From NCBI RefSeq assembly GCF_019977295.1, contig NZ_AP024651.1, positions 2,232,001 through 2,296,000 of the forward strand: a DNA stretch of 64,000 nt, in the 5' to 3' direction. Below are positions 16,859 to 26,161 of the stretch, piece after piece (positions within the stretch are counted from its first letter, which is position 1; the number at the start of each line of letters is the position of its first letter). Source of the stretch: Arthrobacter sp. StoSoilB20. GTDB lineage: Bacteria > Actinomycetota > Actinomycetes > Actinomycetales > Micrococcaceae. The position numbers and the translations under genes are program-made. The notes under the pieces are model-generated. The model was not told where the DNA came from and ran no database searches. It saw only the letters and a list, made by a program, of their open reading frames with translations.

Positions 16859-18256
16859 ATGAACACCAACAGCCTGCTCACCTCGACATCCACACCGACC
16901 CGGACCATCCTTGATCCGGCAACCGGTGAAGCTGTCGGTGAAGCACCGGTCCACACCGTCGAGGACCTCGAAGCCGCCATCACCGCCGCCACCGAAGCGC
17001 AACCTGCCTGGGCCGCTCTGGGCCATGAAGCACGGTCAGCCGCGCTCATGAAAGCCGCCGACGCCGTCGAAGCCAACGCCGAGGAACTCGCCAAGATGCT
17101 CTCCCGCGAGCAGGGCAAGCCGTTGAACGGCCCGAATGCCCGCTTCGAAGTCGGCGCGTGTGCCGCGTGGCTGCGAGCAGCTGCCGGCACACCCCTGGAG
17201 GCCGAAACCGTAGTGGACGACGGCGAAACCCGCGCCCAACTGCATTACCGCCCCATCGGCGTCGTCGGCGCCATCGGCCCATGGAACTGGCCTATGATGA
17301 TCACCGTCTGGCAGATCGCCCCGGCCCTGCGCATGGGCAACGCCGTGGTGGTCAAACCCTCCGAGTACACGCCACTGTCGGTCTTGGCGCTGGTTGAAAC
17401 CATCAACACGGCCCTCCCCGAGAACCTTGTCTTGGTCGTCTCCGGCGGCCGTGACGTCGGCGAAGCCCTCGCATCCCACCCCGCCATCGGCAAGGTCATG
17501 TTCACCGGCTCCACAGCCACGGGCAAAGCGATCATCCGTTCCTCGGCCGACACGGTCAAGCGCCTCACACTGGAACTCGGCGGCAACGACGCCGGCATCG
17601 TCCTCCCCGATTCCGATCCCCAGGCCATCGCCGAGGGCCTGTTCTGGGGCGCGTTCATCAACACCGGCCAGACCTGCGCAGCACTGAAGCGCCTGTACGT
17701 GCACGAATCCCAGTACGACGCCGTCTGCGATGCACTGACCAACGTTGCACAAGCCATGCCGATGGGCAACGGCTTGGATGAGAACAACGTCCTGGGCCCG
17801 CTGCAGAACCAGCAGCAGTACGACATCGTCGCCCGCCTGGTGGAGGAGGCCAAGGCCTCCGGCGCCCGCGTCCTGATCGGCGGCAACCCCGACGCCGACG
17901 CGCCCGGCTACTTCTACCCCACCACGCTGATCGCGGACATCGACAACGACAACCCGTTGGTCGCCGAGGAACAGTTCGGACCAGCGCTGCCGATTATCAG
18001 GTACAGCACCGTTGACGAGGCAGTCGCCAAAGCGAACGCGCTCGACGTCGGACTGGGGGCCTCAGTCTGGTCCTCCGACCTGGACGCGGCCCGCGAAGTC
18101 GCTTCCAGGATCCAGGCCGGAACCGTGTGGATCAACAAGCACGGCGCTGTGGACCCCCGCGTCCCGTTCGGTGGTGCGAAGCAGTCAGGCTACGGCCTGG
18201 AGTTCGGCGTCGAAGGCCTCAAAGCACTCGGCGTTCCCCAGATCATCAACGGCTAA
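16859..18256 (+). CDS. NAD(P)-dependent aldehyde dehydrogenase
   Basis: The 465-residue ALDH-superfamily protein has the Asn motif GPWNWPMM, the coenzyme motif FTGSTATGKAI, general base Glu239 (LELGGND) and catalytic Cys273 (NTGQTCAALK). The end FGGAKQSGYGLEFG is typical. A strong CAGGAGGAACC ribosome-binding site precedes the ATG. It should oxidise the aldehyde from the phospho-lyase or oxidase reaction to the acid. It is the last large gene of the rightward cluster and is followed by a hairpin at 18271-18303. The exact aldehyde cannot be read from sequence. Confidence 0.9.
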   Translation: MNTNSLLTSTSTPTRTILDPATGEAVGEAPVHTVEDLEAAITAATEAQPAWAALGHEARSAALMKAADAVEANAEELAKMLSREQGKPLNGPNARFEVGACAAWLRAAAGTPLEAETVVDDGETRAQLHYRPIGVVGAIGPWNWPMMITVWQIAPALRMGNAVVVKPSEYTPLSVLALVETINTALPENLVLVVSGGRDVGEALASHPAIGKVMFTGSTATGKAIIRSSADTVKRLTLELGGNDAGIVLPDSDPQAIAEGLFWGAFINTGQTCAALKRLYVHESQYDAVCDALTNVAQAMPMGNGLDENNVLGPLQNQQQYDIVARLVEEAKASGARVLIGGNPDADAPGYFYPTTLIADIDNDNPLVAEEQFGPALPIIRYSTVDEAVAKANALDVGLGASVWSSDLDAAREVASRIQAGTVWINKHGAVDPRVPFGGAKQSGYGLEFGVEGLKALGVPQIING

Positions 18257-18270
18257 ATAAACCCAACCGG

Positions 18271-18303
18271 GCGACACGGCGGGCCATGCGTCCGTCGTGT
18301 CGC
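18271..18303 (+). terminator. Terminator-like hairpin after aldehyde dehydrogenase
   Basis: GCGACACGGCGG pairs with CCGTCGTGTCGC (one mismatch) across a 9-base loop, 15 bases past the stop. No T tract follows. The small gene at 18388 lies beyond it. Confidence 0.6.
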
Positions 18304-18387
18304 CTACCTCAGCATCGGGTCGAGAGTTTCGCCCGTCAGGCCCATTGCAGTCACAGCAGTCCAGCCCACCAGGAAGCGAGGAACCCC

Positions 18388-18600
18388 ATGAAACAGAGCA
18401 AACATGCAGTTGAAGTGAGCGATTGGTCAGTTCTGAAGGCCGGTGAAATGGTGGCCATCGCGGACGATCCCTATGCCAAGGACCCGCTGAAGATAGAGGA
18501 AACAGCACCGGAGCTGGGTGTGCTCTGGGTCCGGAGGCAGTCCAGCGGAGATCGGCAAATTTTGAACTCGGGCGATTACAAGATCTGGCGCCTGACCTAA
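18388..18600 (+). CDS. Small conserved-looking protein, 70 residues
   Basis: ATG 18388 has GAGGAACCCC upstream; the open frame extends further 5' but without a start signal. The sequence is acidic, has no signal peptide or membrane segment, and is not recognised. Its last 59 residues align over their whole length with those of the 87-residue protein at 54253: DW..L..G..V near the start, an acidic ETAPELGVLW region against GDDASYFWLW, and a GD...I(W/F)(K/R)LT end. That makes it a member of a small, probably beta-rich family. It ends the amino-alcohol cluster, so an accessory or regulatory role there is possible. Convergent to the LysR gene (72 bases apart). Confidence 0.7.
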   Translation: MKQSKHAVEVSDWSVLKAGEMVAIADDPYAKDPLKIEETAPELGVLWVRRQSSGDRQILNSGDYKIWRLT

Positions 18601-18671
18601 CAGACGTTCGACGCCGCAAACTACGTCGACGTCCGAATCCTTGCAGTCGCTGGGGTGTCCAGTACCTGGTG

Positions 18672-19550
18672 CTATGAACTTGTCGTTTGTCGCCACTCCC
18701 AGTCGTCGGTCATGAATTGACGGAGTTCGCGGGCCAGGCGTCGAAGCTCGTCGGAGGCGTAATGGGTGGCGTCCCAGGATGCATGGTGGACTATTTCCAA
18801 TGGCCTGTTGTCCGCATAGGCGGGGAGGGTTTGAAGGCCGAAGCGCGCAGGCTCTGTCACGAGGGCGTGCCCGTGCCCGTTTGCTGCAAGGGCTTGGGCC
18901 ATGGCGCCGGTGGAGACGTCCCGGATCATGGCGGGTGTGCCGAAGCCGGACATGGCCTTGGTCACCACTACCTGCACGCCGCTTCGAGCCACGATCACCC
19001 AGTCGTCCTTCAGGCTTTCCAGATCAACGTGTGAGGCTGTGCCGAACCGGGCATTTGAATCCGGTTGGCTTTGTACAGTGATAGGGATGGTTGCCACTGG
19101 GAGCTGGGCCCGGCTGCGAGGTGGCGACAGCGAGCTTACAGCCATGTCAACCTCGCGGTCGAGTACACCATCCAGTTCATTGGCCAAGAGAATTTCGACG
19201 TCGACGATGGGTGCGTCTCTTGCGGAAATGAAAGAAGCGAGAATGTCGGCGGTGGAATGAGGACAGGCGATGCGGAAGGATGATTGCCCTCGAAACCTTG
19301 ACTTGATGATGCCTTCTGCACGCTCGAAACGCGACAGGACATCTTCGCCGAGCTCAAGCAGTACCTGCCCGGCGGCGGTTGTCGACATGCCGGTGGGGGT
19401 GCGGTGGAATAACCGTACTGCCAGTTCTGCCTCAAGGCGGCTGATCTGCTTGGAGATGGCCGGTTGGGTGACGGACATCTCAGCGGCCGCACCGCTGACT
19501 GAACCCAGTCGGGCCACTGTCTCAAAGTACTCCAGTGCTCTCCTATCCAT
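18672..19550 (-). CDS. LysR-family transcriptional regulator
   Basis: Starting at ATG 19550 (MDRRALEYFETVARLGS), the 292-residue protein has a normal LysR N-terminus. The helix-turn-helix is at residues 5-60 (VSGAAAEMSVTQPAISKQIS, RLEAELAVRLFHRTP). The C-terminal effector domain is of PBP type. A longer open frame up to 19628 has no better start. It is divergent from the symporter gene at 19781, with a 230-base region between, so it most likely controls that transporter and the esterase. Confidence 0.9.
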   Translation of the reverse strand: MDRRALEYFETVARLGSVSGAAAEMSVTQPAISKQISRLEAELAVRLFHRTPTGMSTTAAGQVLLELGEDVLSRFERAEGIIKSRFRGQSSFRIACPHSTADILASFISARDAPIVDVEILLANELDGVLDREVDMAVSSLSPPRSRAQLPVATIPITVQSQPDSNARFGTASHVDLESLKDDWVIVARSGVQVVVTKAMSGFGTPAMIRDVSTGAMAQALAANGHGHALVTEPARFGLQTLPAYADNRPLEIVHHASWDATHYASDELRRLARELRQFMTDDWEWRQTTSS

Positions 19551-19780
19551 TGCTTCAGGGTAGGGCACAAGGAGGGTCAGGAGACGAGTCTCGCGGATCC
19601 CATGAAGTATTGAGCGCCTGAAAGGCATTCCGAATAGTTATATAGGTAAGGGGTAATTGTCATTAGACAGTTATTGGGGTGCGGGTAAAAATTGAGGTAA
19701 CCAATCACCCATAGGGGTAAGGCAGGCAGCGTTGCAGCGTGCCTGGACTGGTACCCAAAAACTGCCTATTAGGAGAGACG
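19551..19780. promoter_or_regulatory. Divergent LysR/symporter promoter region
   Basis: AT-rich intergenic region. The interrupted palindrome AATTGTC-ATTA-GACAGTT (19655-19672) is a candidate LysR box, and the pentamer GGTAA is repeated several times around it (near 19645, 19652, 19697 and 19717). The symporter RBS AGGAGAGACG ends at 19780. Confidence 0.5.
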
Positions 19781-21100
19781 ATGACGTCTATCGAAAGCAC
19801 CCTCGCATTATCCGAAGTTGAACGACACCGTGAGGCGCGCCGCGTGGTCCAGTCCAGCTTTCTGGGAAGCGTTCTGGAATTTTACGATTTCCTGCTCTAC
19901 GGCGTCGCAGCCGCGCTGGTGTTCGGCCCAGTGTTCTTCTCGAATCTCCCATCATCGGTAGCGACCATCGCTTCGTTGGGAACCTTCGCGGCGGGTTACC
20001 TGGCCCGGCCGATCGGCGGCATCATTTTCGGACACTTCGGTGACCGGCTCGGCCGCAAGAGCATGTTGCTCTGGTCCTTGTCCATTATGGGAGTCGCGTC
20101 GTTCCTGGTTGGTCTTGTACCGCCGGAATCGGTAATAGGTCCTTGGGGTGCAGTCAGCCTCGTACTGCTAAGGCTCATGCAGGGTGTGGCTTTAGGTGGC
20201 GAGTGGGGTGGAGCGACCCTTATGGCGCTTGAACACGCCGACCCTGGAAAACGGGGATTCATGGCCGCCTTTGTCAATGCCGGTGCGCCTGCCGGCGGGA
20301 TCATTGGCACGCTGGTGATGGGCCTTTTCTCGGCAATTCTCAATGAAGCCGACTTCCTGTCCTGGGGCTGGCGCGTACCCTTCCTCCTTTCCGCCCTCAT
20401 GCTTGCCCTCGGACTCTACATTCGGCTGAAAGTCTCCGAGAGCCCGCTCTTCGTTGCTGCGGCTCATCAAAAGAAGGGTAAAGAAAGCACTGCCGCTCCA
20501 ATCGTGGCAATTATGAAGTCGCCTCGTACAGTCCTCGTCGTCGCCCTGGCCTGCATCGCAAGCTTTGCCCTGCAGTCGAGCATTACAACGTTTGGCCTCT
20601 CGTATGCTGTCGATCAAGGCTCGGCACGTGAGGACGTACTCTTCGGCTTTACCATCGGCCAGATTGCCGCGATCGTACTCATCCTTGCCTACGCAAAGCT
20701 ATCGGACCGTGTTGGCCGGCGCCCTGTGATGATCTTCGGCTGCATAGCGTCAATCGTTCTTATCTACCCCATGTTTGAATTGCTGAAAGCCGGCGGCATA
20801 ATGTTCACCGCCCTCGCCTTCGTCGTGTTCTGCATCGGACAAAACGCCATCTACGGACCAATGGGGGCGTTTATCTCGGAGCAGTTCGCTACCCAAAGCC
20901 GGTACACCGGCGCTTCAGTGGGATATCAGCTTGCAAGCCTCGTGGGTGCGGGCTTTACCCCGACAGTTGTGGCCGCTGTTTACGCTGCGTCTGAGAAGTC
21001 AATCATGCCGGTGCTCATTCTTATCGCGGCCATATCAGCCATCAGCGCAGTGTTCCTGTGGATCTCACAGGAAACCCGCAGCCGTGACCTGACGAAATAA
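19781..21100 (+). CDS. MFS transporter, metabolite:proton symporter (MHS) family
   Basis: This 439-residue protein has 12 predicted helices. The MHS signature is FLGSVLEFYDFLLYGVAAAL at the first helix, then ARPIGGIIFGHFGDRLGRKS between helices 2 and 3, and MQGVALGGEWGGATLMALEH. MHS members import organic acids such as citrate, shikimate, alpha-ketoglutarate and aromatic acids. It starts at ATG 19781 (AGGAGAGACG upstream). It is divergent from lysR and followed at 52 bases by a carboxylesterase, so its substrate could be an ester or the acid released by it. A paralogue lies at 39552. Confidence 0.88.
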   Translation: MTSIESTLALSEVERHREARRVVQSSFLGSVLEFYDFLLYGVAAALVFGPVFFSNLPSSVATIASLGTFAAGYLARPIGGIIFGHFGDRLGRKSMLLWSLSIMGVASFLVGLVPPESVIGPWGAVSLVLLRLMQGVALGGEWGGATLMALEHADPGKRGFMAAFVNAGAPAGGIIGTLVMGLFSAILNEADFLSWGWRVPFLLSALMLALGLYIRLKVSESPLFVAAAHQKKGKESTAAPIVAIMKSPRTVLVVALACIASFALQSSITTFGLSYAVDQGSAREDVLFGFTIGQIAAIVLILAYAKLSDRVGRRPVMIFGCIASIVLIYPMFELLKAGGIMFTALAFVVFCIGQNAIYGPMGAFISEQFATQSRYTGASVGYQLASLVGAGFTPTVVAAVYAASEKSIMPVLILIAAISAISAVFLWISQETRSRDLTK

Positions 21101-21152
21101 TGCCGCAAATGGCTGATGCTTGGCGCAACTACTTGAAAAGCACTGGTGCAAA

Positions 21153-22556
21153 ATGAAGTTTCTGATGACGGAGGGGTACGACAGAACCGGACGGGGGGCT
21201 CCCCGGTCCGCCAAGGTCGCCGCATTTTACGGAATCCGATATGCGGCGTTGCTTGGCGGAAGGCGATTTTCTCCGCCGGTGCCGGTCCAGGGTGAGGAGC
21301 AGGCCGACGTCGAACGTTTAACGGATGTCCCGGTATTTCCCAGCCGGGGGAGCGGACTTGAAGATGTTCTCGGACGCGCTGACACCATAAACCCACAGTC
21401 AGAGGATGCCTTCTTCTTGAATGTATGGGCACCTGACGGCGCTGATGGACTTCCCGTGGTGGTCTTTCTACATGGCGGCGCATGGACGAGCGGAGGCGGA
21501 TCGGTCCAGTGGTACAACGGTCGGCATCTAGCCGCGGGCGGCCTCGTCGTCGTGACTCTCAACTACAGGCTGGGGCCGGTAGCTCACTTGGCGCCTCCAG
21601 CCGTCGGCGGCAGGCCTACGCCGAGCCGACCTGTTCAGGACATACTTACTGCGTTGGCCTGGGTTCAAGACAATATCTCGAAGTGTGGGGGGAACCCGGG
21701 CCGGGTCACCTTGGCCGGACAATCAGCCGGTGGGTGGTACGCCCATCTCCTGAGTGTGCTCCCGGAAGCGCGTGGCTTATTCGAGAGACTGGCGTTATGG
21801 AGCATGGGCACCCGAACTCCCAGATCCACGGCCGTCCAAGCCCGGATTCACTCTGCCGCGAACCAGAGACTGTCGCCGTTCGACGTCGAGAGCGCACCAT
21901 TCCGCGAGCTCCTGGACGCAGGGGAAAGAGCGCTCAAGTCAGCGTTGCCCCCGGCCGCTTTCGGACATGCAGCTGCTGGATACGTGCCCCACGAAACCGA
22001 CAACGTCCCCCGGGATCTTCTTGATCCAACTTCGGCTGCCAAGCTCTGCAGTGCCGAAGCAGTCTACGCGCGGTACACGGCCGAAGAGACGGGAACATTC
22101 TTCCACAACGTCCCAACGCTCCGTCACGCCGATAGTAGGCGGGTGCAGGAGTGGCTGGAAAGCTTGCCCGCGGGGAGCCTACGTAACCATGTCATTGGCG
22201 ATCCGTTATGGGGGCAAAAGTCACCCTACGAAAGGATCCTCGCCGTATCATCGTGGATTCAATACAAGTCGGTGCCCACCTCACTTGTGAACGAATACAA
22301 AACCGTCGGCATACCCGCCATGATTGATGAGTTCGCCTACCGTGGCGCAGTGGAGGGCCAACTCAGCGGCCACTGCCTGGACCTTCCCTTCCAGTTCGGA
22401 ACATTCGACGAATGGGCCGACGCGCCCATGATGAGAAACTGCGACGTAGACACTTTCGACGAACTGTCCGCGCATCTCATTGGCGGATTCACGGACTTCG
22501 CATCCAGCCCACTGCCCAAGTCCAACCCCGTAGGGCGCTTGATAACTGCCACCTGA
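21153..22556 (+). CDS. Carboxylesterase (type B, alpha/beta hydrolase)
   Basis: About 467 residues. The oxyanion region VVVFLHGGAWTSGGG, the nucleophile elbow GQSAGG and the preceding ALAWVQDNISKCGGNPGRVT are the classic type B carboxylesterase pattern, and the catalytic His probably lies near LSGHCLDLPFQF. The start is uncertain: ATG 21153, ATG 21165 and TTG 21120 are in frame and none has a clear ribosome-binding site, so translation may be coupled to the symporter. It is cytosolic by absence of a signal peptide and would hydrolyse an imported ester. Repeat copy 2 begins 75 bases after its stop. Confidence 0.85.
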   Translation: MKFLMTEGYDRTGRGAPRSAKVAAFYGIRYAALLGGRRFSPPVPVQGEEQADVERLTDVPVFPSRGSGLEDVLGRADTINPQSEDAFFLNVWAPDGADGLPVVVFLHGGAWTSGGGSVQWYNGRHLAAGGLVVVTLNYRLGPVAHLAPPAVGGRPTPSRPVQDILTALAWVQDNISKCGGNPGRVTLAGQSAGGWYAHLLSVLPEARGLFERLALWSMGTRTPRSTAVQARIHSAANQRLSPFDVESAPFRELLDAGERALKSALPPAAFGHAAAGYVPHETDNVPRDLLDPTSAAKLCSAEAVYARYTAEETGTFFHNVPTLRHADSRRVQEWLESLPAGSLRNHVIGDPLWGQKSPYERILAVSSWIQYKSVPTSLVNEYKTVGIPAMIDEFAYRGAVEGQLSGHCLDLPFQFGTFDEWADAPMMRNCDVDTFDELSAHLIGGFTDFASSPLPKSNPVGRLITAT

Positions 22557-22630
22557 GCCATACCGTGATCTCCGCTGGAATTGGGACGGGGTGTGGTTGC
22601 GGCTGCTCTCGTTTGGAGGGGTGAAGGAAC

Positions 22631-22847
22631 GTGTGGACAATGTCCACACGTTCCACCCCGGGCTGCCTCGTTCAGCCACCAGAGTGGTTTGGATTCGCAT
22701 GTGTCCGCCACTCCCACTGGTTGCAGGGCTTGGAATCCCGTTCGTGCCCCCTCGGGCACGGACTACCCCCTCGTCAGAGAGTTTTTTGCTTTATCGTGTG
22801 TCATTCCGGTTGGTCAGGTCCCTCTGACGATGGCCGCGGGGTGTGCC
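22631..22847 (+). repeat. Interspersed ~200-base repeat, copy 2
   Basis: This copy begins with the perfect palindrome GTGTGGACA-A-TGTCCACAC. It contains a CGTGCCC-CCTC-GGGCACG hairpin (near 22744-22761) where copies 1 and 3 have TTCGAGTCCCACCTCGGGC, and TACCCCCTCGTCAGAG with a degraded terminator stem. It ends with TGGTCAGGTCCCTCTGAC and GGCCGCGGGGTGTGCC, shared with copy 1. It lies between the esterase and the cupin gene. No gene overlaps it. Confidence 0.75.
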
Positions 22848-22959
22848 CGGCAGCCCTGGACACGACGCCCTCAACCTCCTCGCCACGTGGGCTTCAACGA
22901 TGCGCAGCGAAAGCAACAACGTGGTTGAGCTGCCTGCACATCCCGGAACCACGTAATAC

Positions 22960-23406
22960 TTATTCGGCACCATCGATACCGGTCGCGGTGTCCTCAGCAT
23001 GCGCTGATCGGCCGTTGTACTCGTCGTCAGTGATGTGCTCGCCCCAGTGGGTGGTTTTCGAGGGGTCTTCGCCGTTTTGAAGCATGGCAAGGTGTTCCAT
23101 GAAGCAGCCCGGGGCGGCGGCGTGCCAGTGTTCCTCTCCAGGGGGAGTGTAGATCGTCTGCCCAGCGTGGACTTCAATGATGTTGCCGTCGCGGGTACCG
23201 AAGCGACCCACCCCTTGGGTTACGCGCAGGTACTGACCGTGCTGGTGCGAGTGCCACGCTGTCCTTGCGCCCGGAGCAAAGCGAACGGTGGCGACAACCA
23301 TGGTCTGGTCGGGCTCGTGGGGGAGTGCGATTGGATCGAGCCAGACGTCGCCCGAGAACTGCGCGGAAGGATTTTTGGTGGTTGGAATCGTGGGTTCAAT
23401 ATTCAT
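22960..23406 (-). CDS. Cupin-domain protein
   Basis: The 148-residue single-domain cupin has VRFAPGARTAWHSHQHGQYL (metal His pair in HSHQH, then further along GEEHWHAA), with GRFGTRDGNIIEVHAGQTIYTPPG between. This group often occurs next to carboxymuconolactone-decarboxylase-like proteins, as here, where the gene follows the CMD gene by 8 bases on the minus strand. The likely role is a metal-dependent isomerase or dioxygenase-type accessory enzyme; the substrate is unknown. Confidence 0.85.
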   Translation of the reverse strand: MNIEPTIPTTKNPSAQFSGDVWLDPIALPHEPDQTMVVATVRFAPGARTAWHSHQHGQYLRVTQGVGRFGTRDGNIIEVHAGQTIYTPPGEEHWHAAAPGCFMEHLAMLQNGEDPSKTTHWGEHITDDEYNGRSAHAEDTATGIDGAE

Positions 23407-23414
23407 GGGTTTCC

Positions 23415-23747
23415 CTACTTGGTATCGGTGAAGAGTTCCTTGGCGACGCTCATTGCGGACATGCCTTGGGGCCAGCCCGCGTAGAACGTGACGTGGGTGA
23501 TCGCTTCAAGCAGTTCTGCCTGGGTCACGCCATTGTCGATGGCGCGGCCGAGGTGGAACCCCAACTGGTCTGTGTTCCCGCGGGCTGTCAAGACCGCTAC
23601 TGTAATGAGGCTTCGGTCGCGGGCGCTCAGTTCGGGGCGGTTCCAGACGTCTTCGAAGAGCACGTCGTCGGTCAGTTCGGCGAGCTTCGGAGCGAACTCT
23701 CCCAGCATTTTGCGGCCTCCGCCTAGTTGCTTCGGTTGGTCAGTCAT
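23415..23747 (-). CDS. Carboxymuconolactone decarboxylase family protein
   Basis: Start ATG 23747 has AGAAGGACC upstream; a longer frame to 23822 has no such site. The 110-residue product matches the CMD/PcaC pattern: WNRPELSARDRSLITVAVL, RGNTDQLGFHLGRAIDNGV and THVTFYAGWPQG. It has no CxxC, so it is not the AhpD peroxidase type. In the PcaC reaction gamma-carboxymuconolactone is decarboxylated, but many family members have other or unknown roles. It is translated together with the cupin. Confidence 0.85.
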   Translation of the reverse strand: MTDQPKQLGGGRKMLGEFAPKLAELTDDVLFEDVWNRPELSARDRSLITVAVLTARGNTDQLGFHLGRAIDNGVTQAELLEAITHVTFYAGWPQGMSAMSVAKELFTDTK

Positions 23748-24061
23748 GATGGTCCTTCTCTCTCTGATGAGTCCTGATAATGGCCGGTTGTTCGCAAAAT
23801 ATCCCTCGTTTCCAGTGAACACCGGCGGTAGATCTTGTGGGAGTCCTGGTCAGTACCCCCATCAGGAGGCCTGGCCAGCAAGTAGCCCGGCTGGGTTTTC
23901 CGGGCACCGGATCCCCACCACGTCGGCTATGGCAGTAGAGGCTGAAACCCAAGCAAGGAGATGTACCCCAAAATGTTCCAAACCCAGCAGGAATTGGGTG
24001 AGAAGCGGGACTCGCGGGCGCCCCTGTTGGGTACCTTTGCTGAGGATCTGGGCTCGGGTGC
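23748..24061. other. Intergenic region before the potassium module
   Basis: No gene is seen. The region holds the divergent promoters of the CMD/cupin pair and the APC transporter. No known riboswitch pattern could be recognised by eye. Confidence 0.5.
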
Positions 24062-24077
24062 AAGGATTTCATCAAGA
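24062..24077 (+). promoter_or_regulatory. Motif shared with the kdp promoter region
   Basis: AAGGATTTCATCAAGA at 24062-24077 is nearly identical to AAGGATTCATCAAGA at 26164-26178 upstream of the kdp operon. It lies 84 bases before the APC transporter start. It is a candidate KdpE site. Confidence 0.5.
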
Positions 24078-24160
24078 TATAAGCGCTCAAGCAGAAGCGA
24101 TGGGTACTTGGTGCTAGGTTCGCCGTAGGAGTCAGGGTACGCATCCCACGGGAGGCAGTT

Positions 24161-26137
24161 ATGACCACTATGAGCAGGCCCCCAGCGGATCCGTCCGCCC
24201 TTGGTCCAAGGGTTCCGGAGCGATTCAGATCGTGGCTGTTGTTCGGCCTCCAGGACTCCAGAGGTTCCCATCAGGGGCCCGGCGGTGTGCGTTCGAGGCG
24301 GGAGAAGACGCATTCCTGGTGGCAGGTCATGTGCCTGACGGGCGTCGACTATTTCTCCACTCTGGGCTATCAGCCAGCCATCGCGGCATTGGCGGCAGGG
24401 GTGATCTCCCCGTTGGCTACGCTGGTCCTCGTTGCTGTAACGCTGTTGGGGGCGCTACCTGTGTATCGCCGTGTTGCGGGAGAAAGCCACAGGGGCGAGG
24501 GTTCGATCGCCATGCTCGAGCGTTTGCTGCCAAGATGGGGCGGAAAGTTATTCGTCTTGGTCCTGCTCGGTTTCGCGGCAACCGATTTCATGATCACCAT
24601 GACACTCTCTGCAGCCGACGCGACGGCACACCTGATTGAGAATCCTTTCGTGCCGGGATGGTTCCGCGGGCAGCATGTGGCCATCACACTGATTTTGCTT
24701 GCGTTGCTTGCCGCCGTCTTTCTGCGCGGTTTCAAGGAAGCCATTGGCGTGGCGGTGGTGCTGGTTGCCCTGTATCTGGCACTGAATGTCGTGGTGGTGG
24801 CAACAACGCTCGTGGAGGTTTTCACGCACCAGTCTGCTGTGGGGGATTGGTGGACAGCGCTGACAACGTCACATGGGAATCCGTTCATGGCCGTCGGAAT
24901 CGCCTTGCTGGTGTTCCCCAAGCTCGCTCTGGGCTTGTCGGGCTTTGAAACCGGAGTGGCTGTAATGCCCCAGGTCAGGGGCCACGTTTCGGATACGGAA
25001 GCGTACCCTGAAGGGCGCATCAAGGGGACCCGCCGGCTGTTGACAACAGCGGCGGTGATCATGAGTTCGTTCCTGATCACCAGCAGTTTCACCACAGTGG
25101 TGCTCATCCCTGAAAGTGAATTCCAACCAGGCGGAGAGGCCAACGGGCGCGCCTTGGCGTTTCTGGCCCACGAGCATCTGGGTGCCGGTTTTGGCACCCT
25201 GTACGACGTCAGCACGATTGCCATTCTCTGGTTCGCCGGCGCTTCGGCCATGGCGGGGCTCTTGAACCTCGTTCCACGGTACCTTCCACGGTTTGGCATG
25301 GCACCGGAGTGGGCTAAAGCCGTGCGCCCCCTGGTGTTGGTCTTCGCGGCCATCGCTTTTCTGGTCACCTACCTCTTCGATGCCGATGTGGACGCCCAAG
25401 GCGGAGCGTATGCCACCGGTGTCCTGGTGCTCATGACCTCTGCCGCCGTTGCAGTGACCCTATCGGCCCGCAGACGACAGCAACCCAAACGCACCTGGGG
25501 CTTCGGAGTCATTGCCGTGGTCTTCATCTACACAACAGTGGCAAACATTATTGAGAGGCCAGAGGGTATCAGGATCGCCGGTTTTTTCATTCTGGGCATC
25601 ATCTTGATCTCGCTGTTGTCCAGGGTGCTGCGCTCGTTCGAACTGCACGCCACTCATGTCCGCTTTGACCAAAAGGCCATCGAGTTCATCACAGCCATCG
25701 AGGACGGACCCATTGGCATCATCTCGCATGAACCTTTGAGGCAAACCGCGAAGGCATACCGGGATAAGTTCGACTCTGCCGTTGCTGTCAGCCACCTGCC
25801 TGCGGACTTCCCGGCGCTGTTCCTGGAAGTGGTGGTGGATGACTCCTCGGATTTCGAAACCGCATTGGAAGTGAAGGGGGTTGTCCGGCACGGTTACCGG
25901 GTCCTGGAAGTTCACGCACCGGCTGTGCCGAACACCATCGCCTCAGTACTTCTGCATATCCGGGACGTAACCGGGTTGATGCCGCATATCTATTTCCGCT
26001 GGACGGAGGGCAATCCCGTGCTCAATCTAGTGCGTTTCCTTTTCCTGGGCGAAGGAGAAATCGCCCCGGTAACACGTGAAGTCTTGCGGCAAGCCGAACC
26101 GGATGTCACGCGGCGGCCGTGGGTCCACGTCGGCTGA
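24161..26137 (+). CDS. Large APC-superfamily transporter, possibly potassium uptake
   Basis: This 658-residue protein has about 12 helices (residues ~55-480) and a C-terminal cytosolic domain of about 150 residues ([20 protein letters not shown] onwards). The first helix region is [20 protein letters not shown], related to the G.D..S...YGPE pattern of KimA-type potassium/proton importers and other APC members. Strong RBS GGGAGGCAG. The gene directly precedes kdpFABCDE in the same orientation and shares an upstream motif with it. K+ transport is therefore a reasonable inference, though annotation as an amino-acid transporter is equally common for this family. A c-di-AMP role of the C-terminal domain is speculative. 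Confidence 0.7.
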   Translation: MTTMSRPPADPSALGPRVPERFRSWLLFGLQDSRGSHQGPGGVRSRREKTHSWWQVMCLTGVDYFSTLGYQPAIAALAAGVISPLATLVLVAVTLLGALPVYRRVAGESHRGEGSIAMLERLLPRWGGKLFVLVLLGFAATDFMITMTLSAADATAHLIENPFVPGWFRGQHVAITLILLALLAAVFLRGFKEAIGVAVVLVALYLALNVVVVATTLVEVFTHQSAVGDWWTALTTSHGNPFMAVGIALLVFPKLALGLSGFETGVAVMPQVRGHVSDTEAYPEGRIKGTRRLLTTAAVIMSSFLITSSFTTVVLIPESEFQPGGEANGRALAFLAHEHLGAGFGTLYDVSTIAILWFAGASAMAGLLNLVPRYLPRFGMAPEWAKAVRPLVLVFAAIAFLVTYLFDADVDAQGGAYATGVLVLMTSAAVAVTLSARRRQQPKRTWGFGVIAVVFIYTTVANIIERPEGIRIAGFFILGIILISLLSRVLRSFELHATHVRFDQKAIEFITAIEDGPIGIISHEPLRQTAKAYRDKFDSAVAVSHLPADFPALFLEVVVDDSSDFETALEVKGVVRHGYRVLEVHAPAVPNTIASVLLHIRDVTGLMPHIYFRWTEGNPVLNLVRFLFLGEGEIAPVTREVLRQAEPDVTRRPWVHVG

Positions 26138-26161
26138 ACATTGAGCTGGCCCGTCTTGGCG

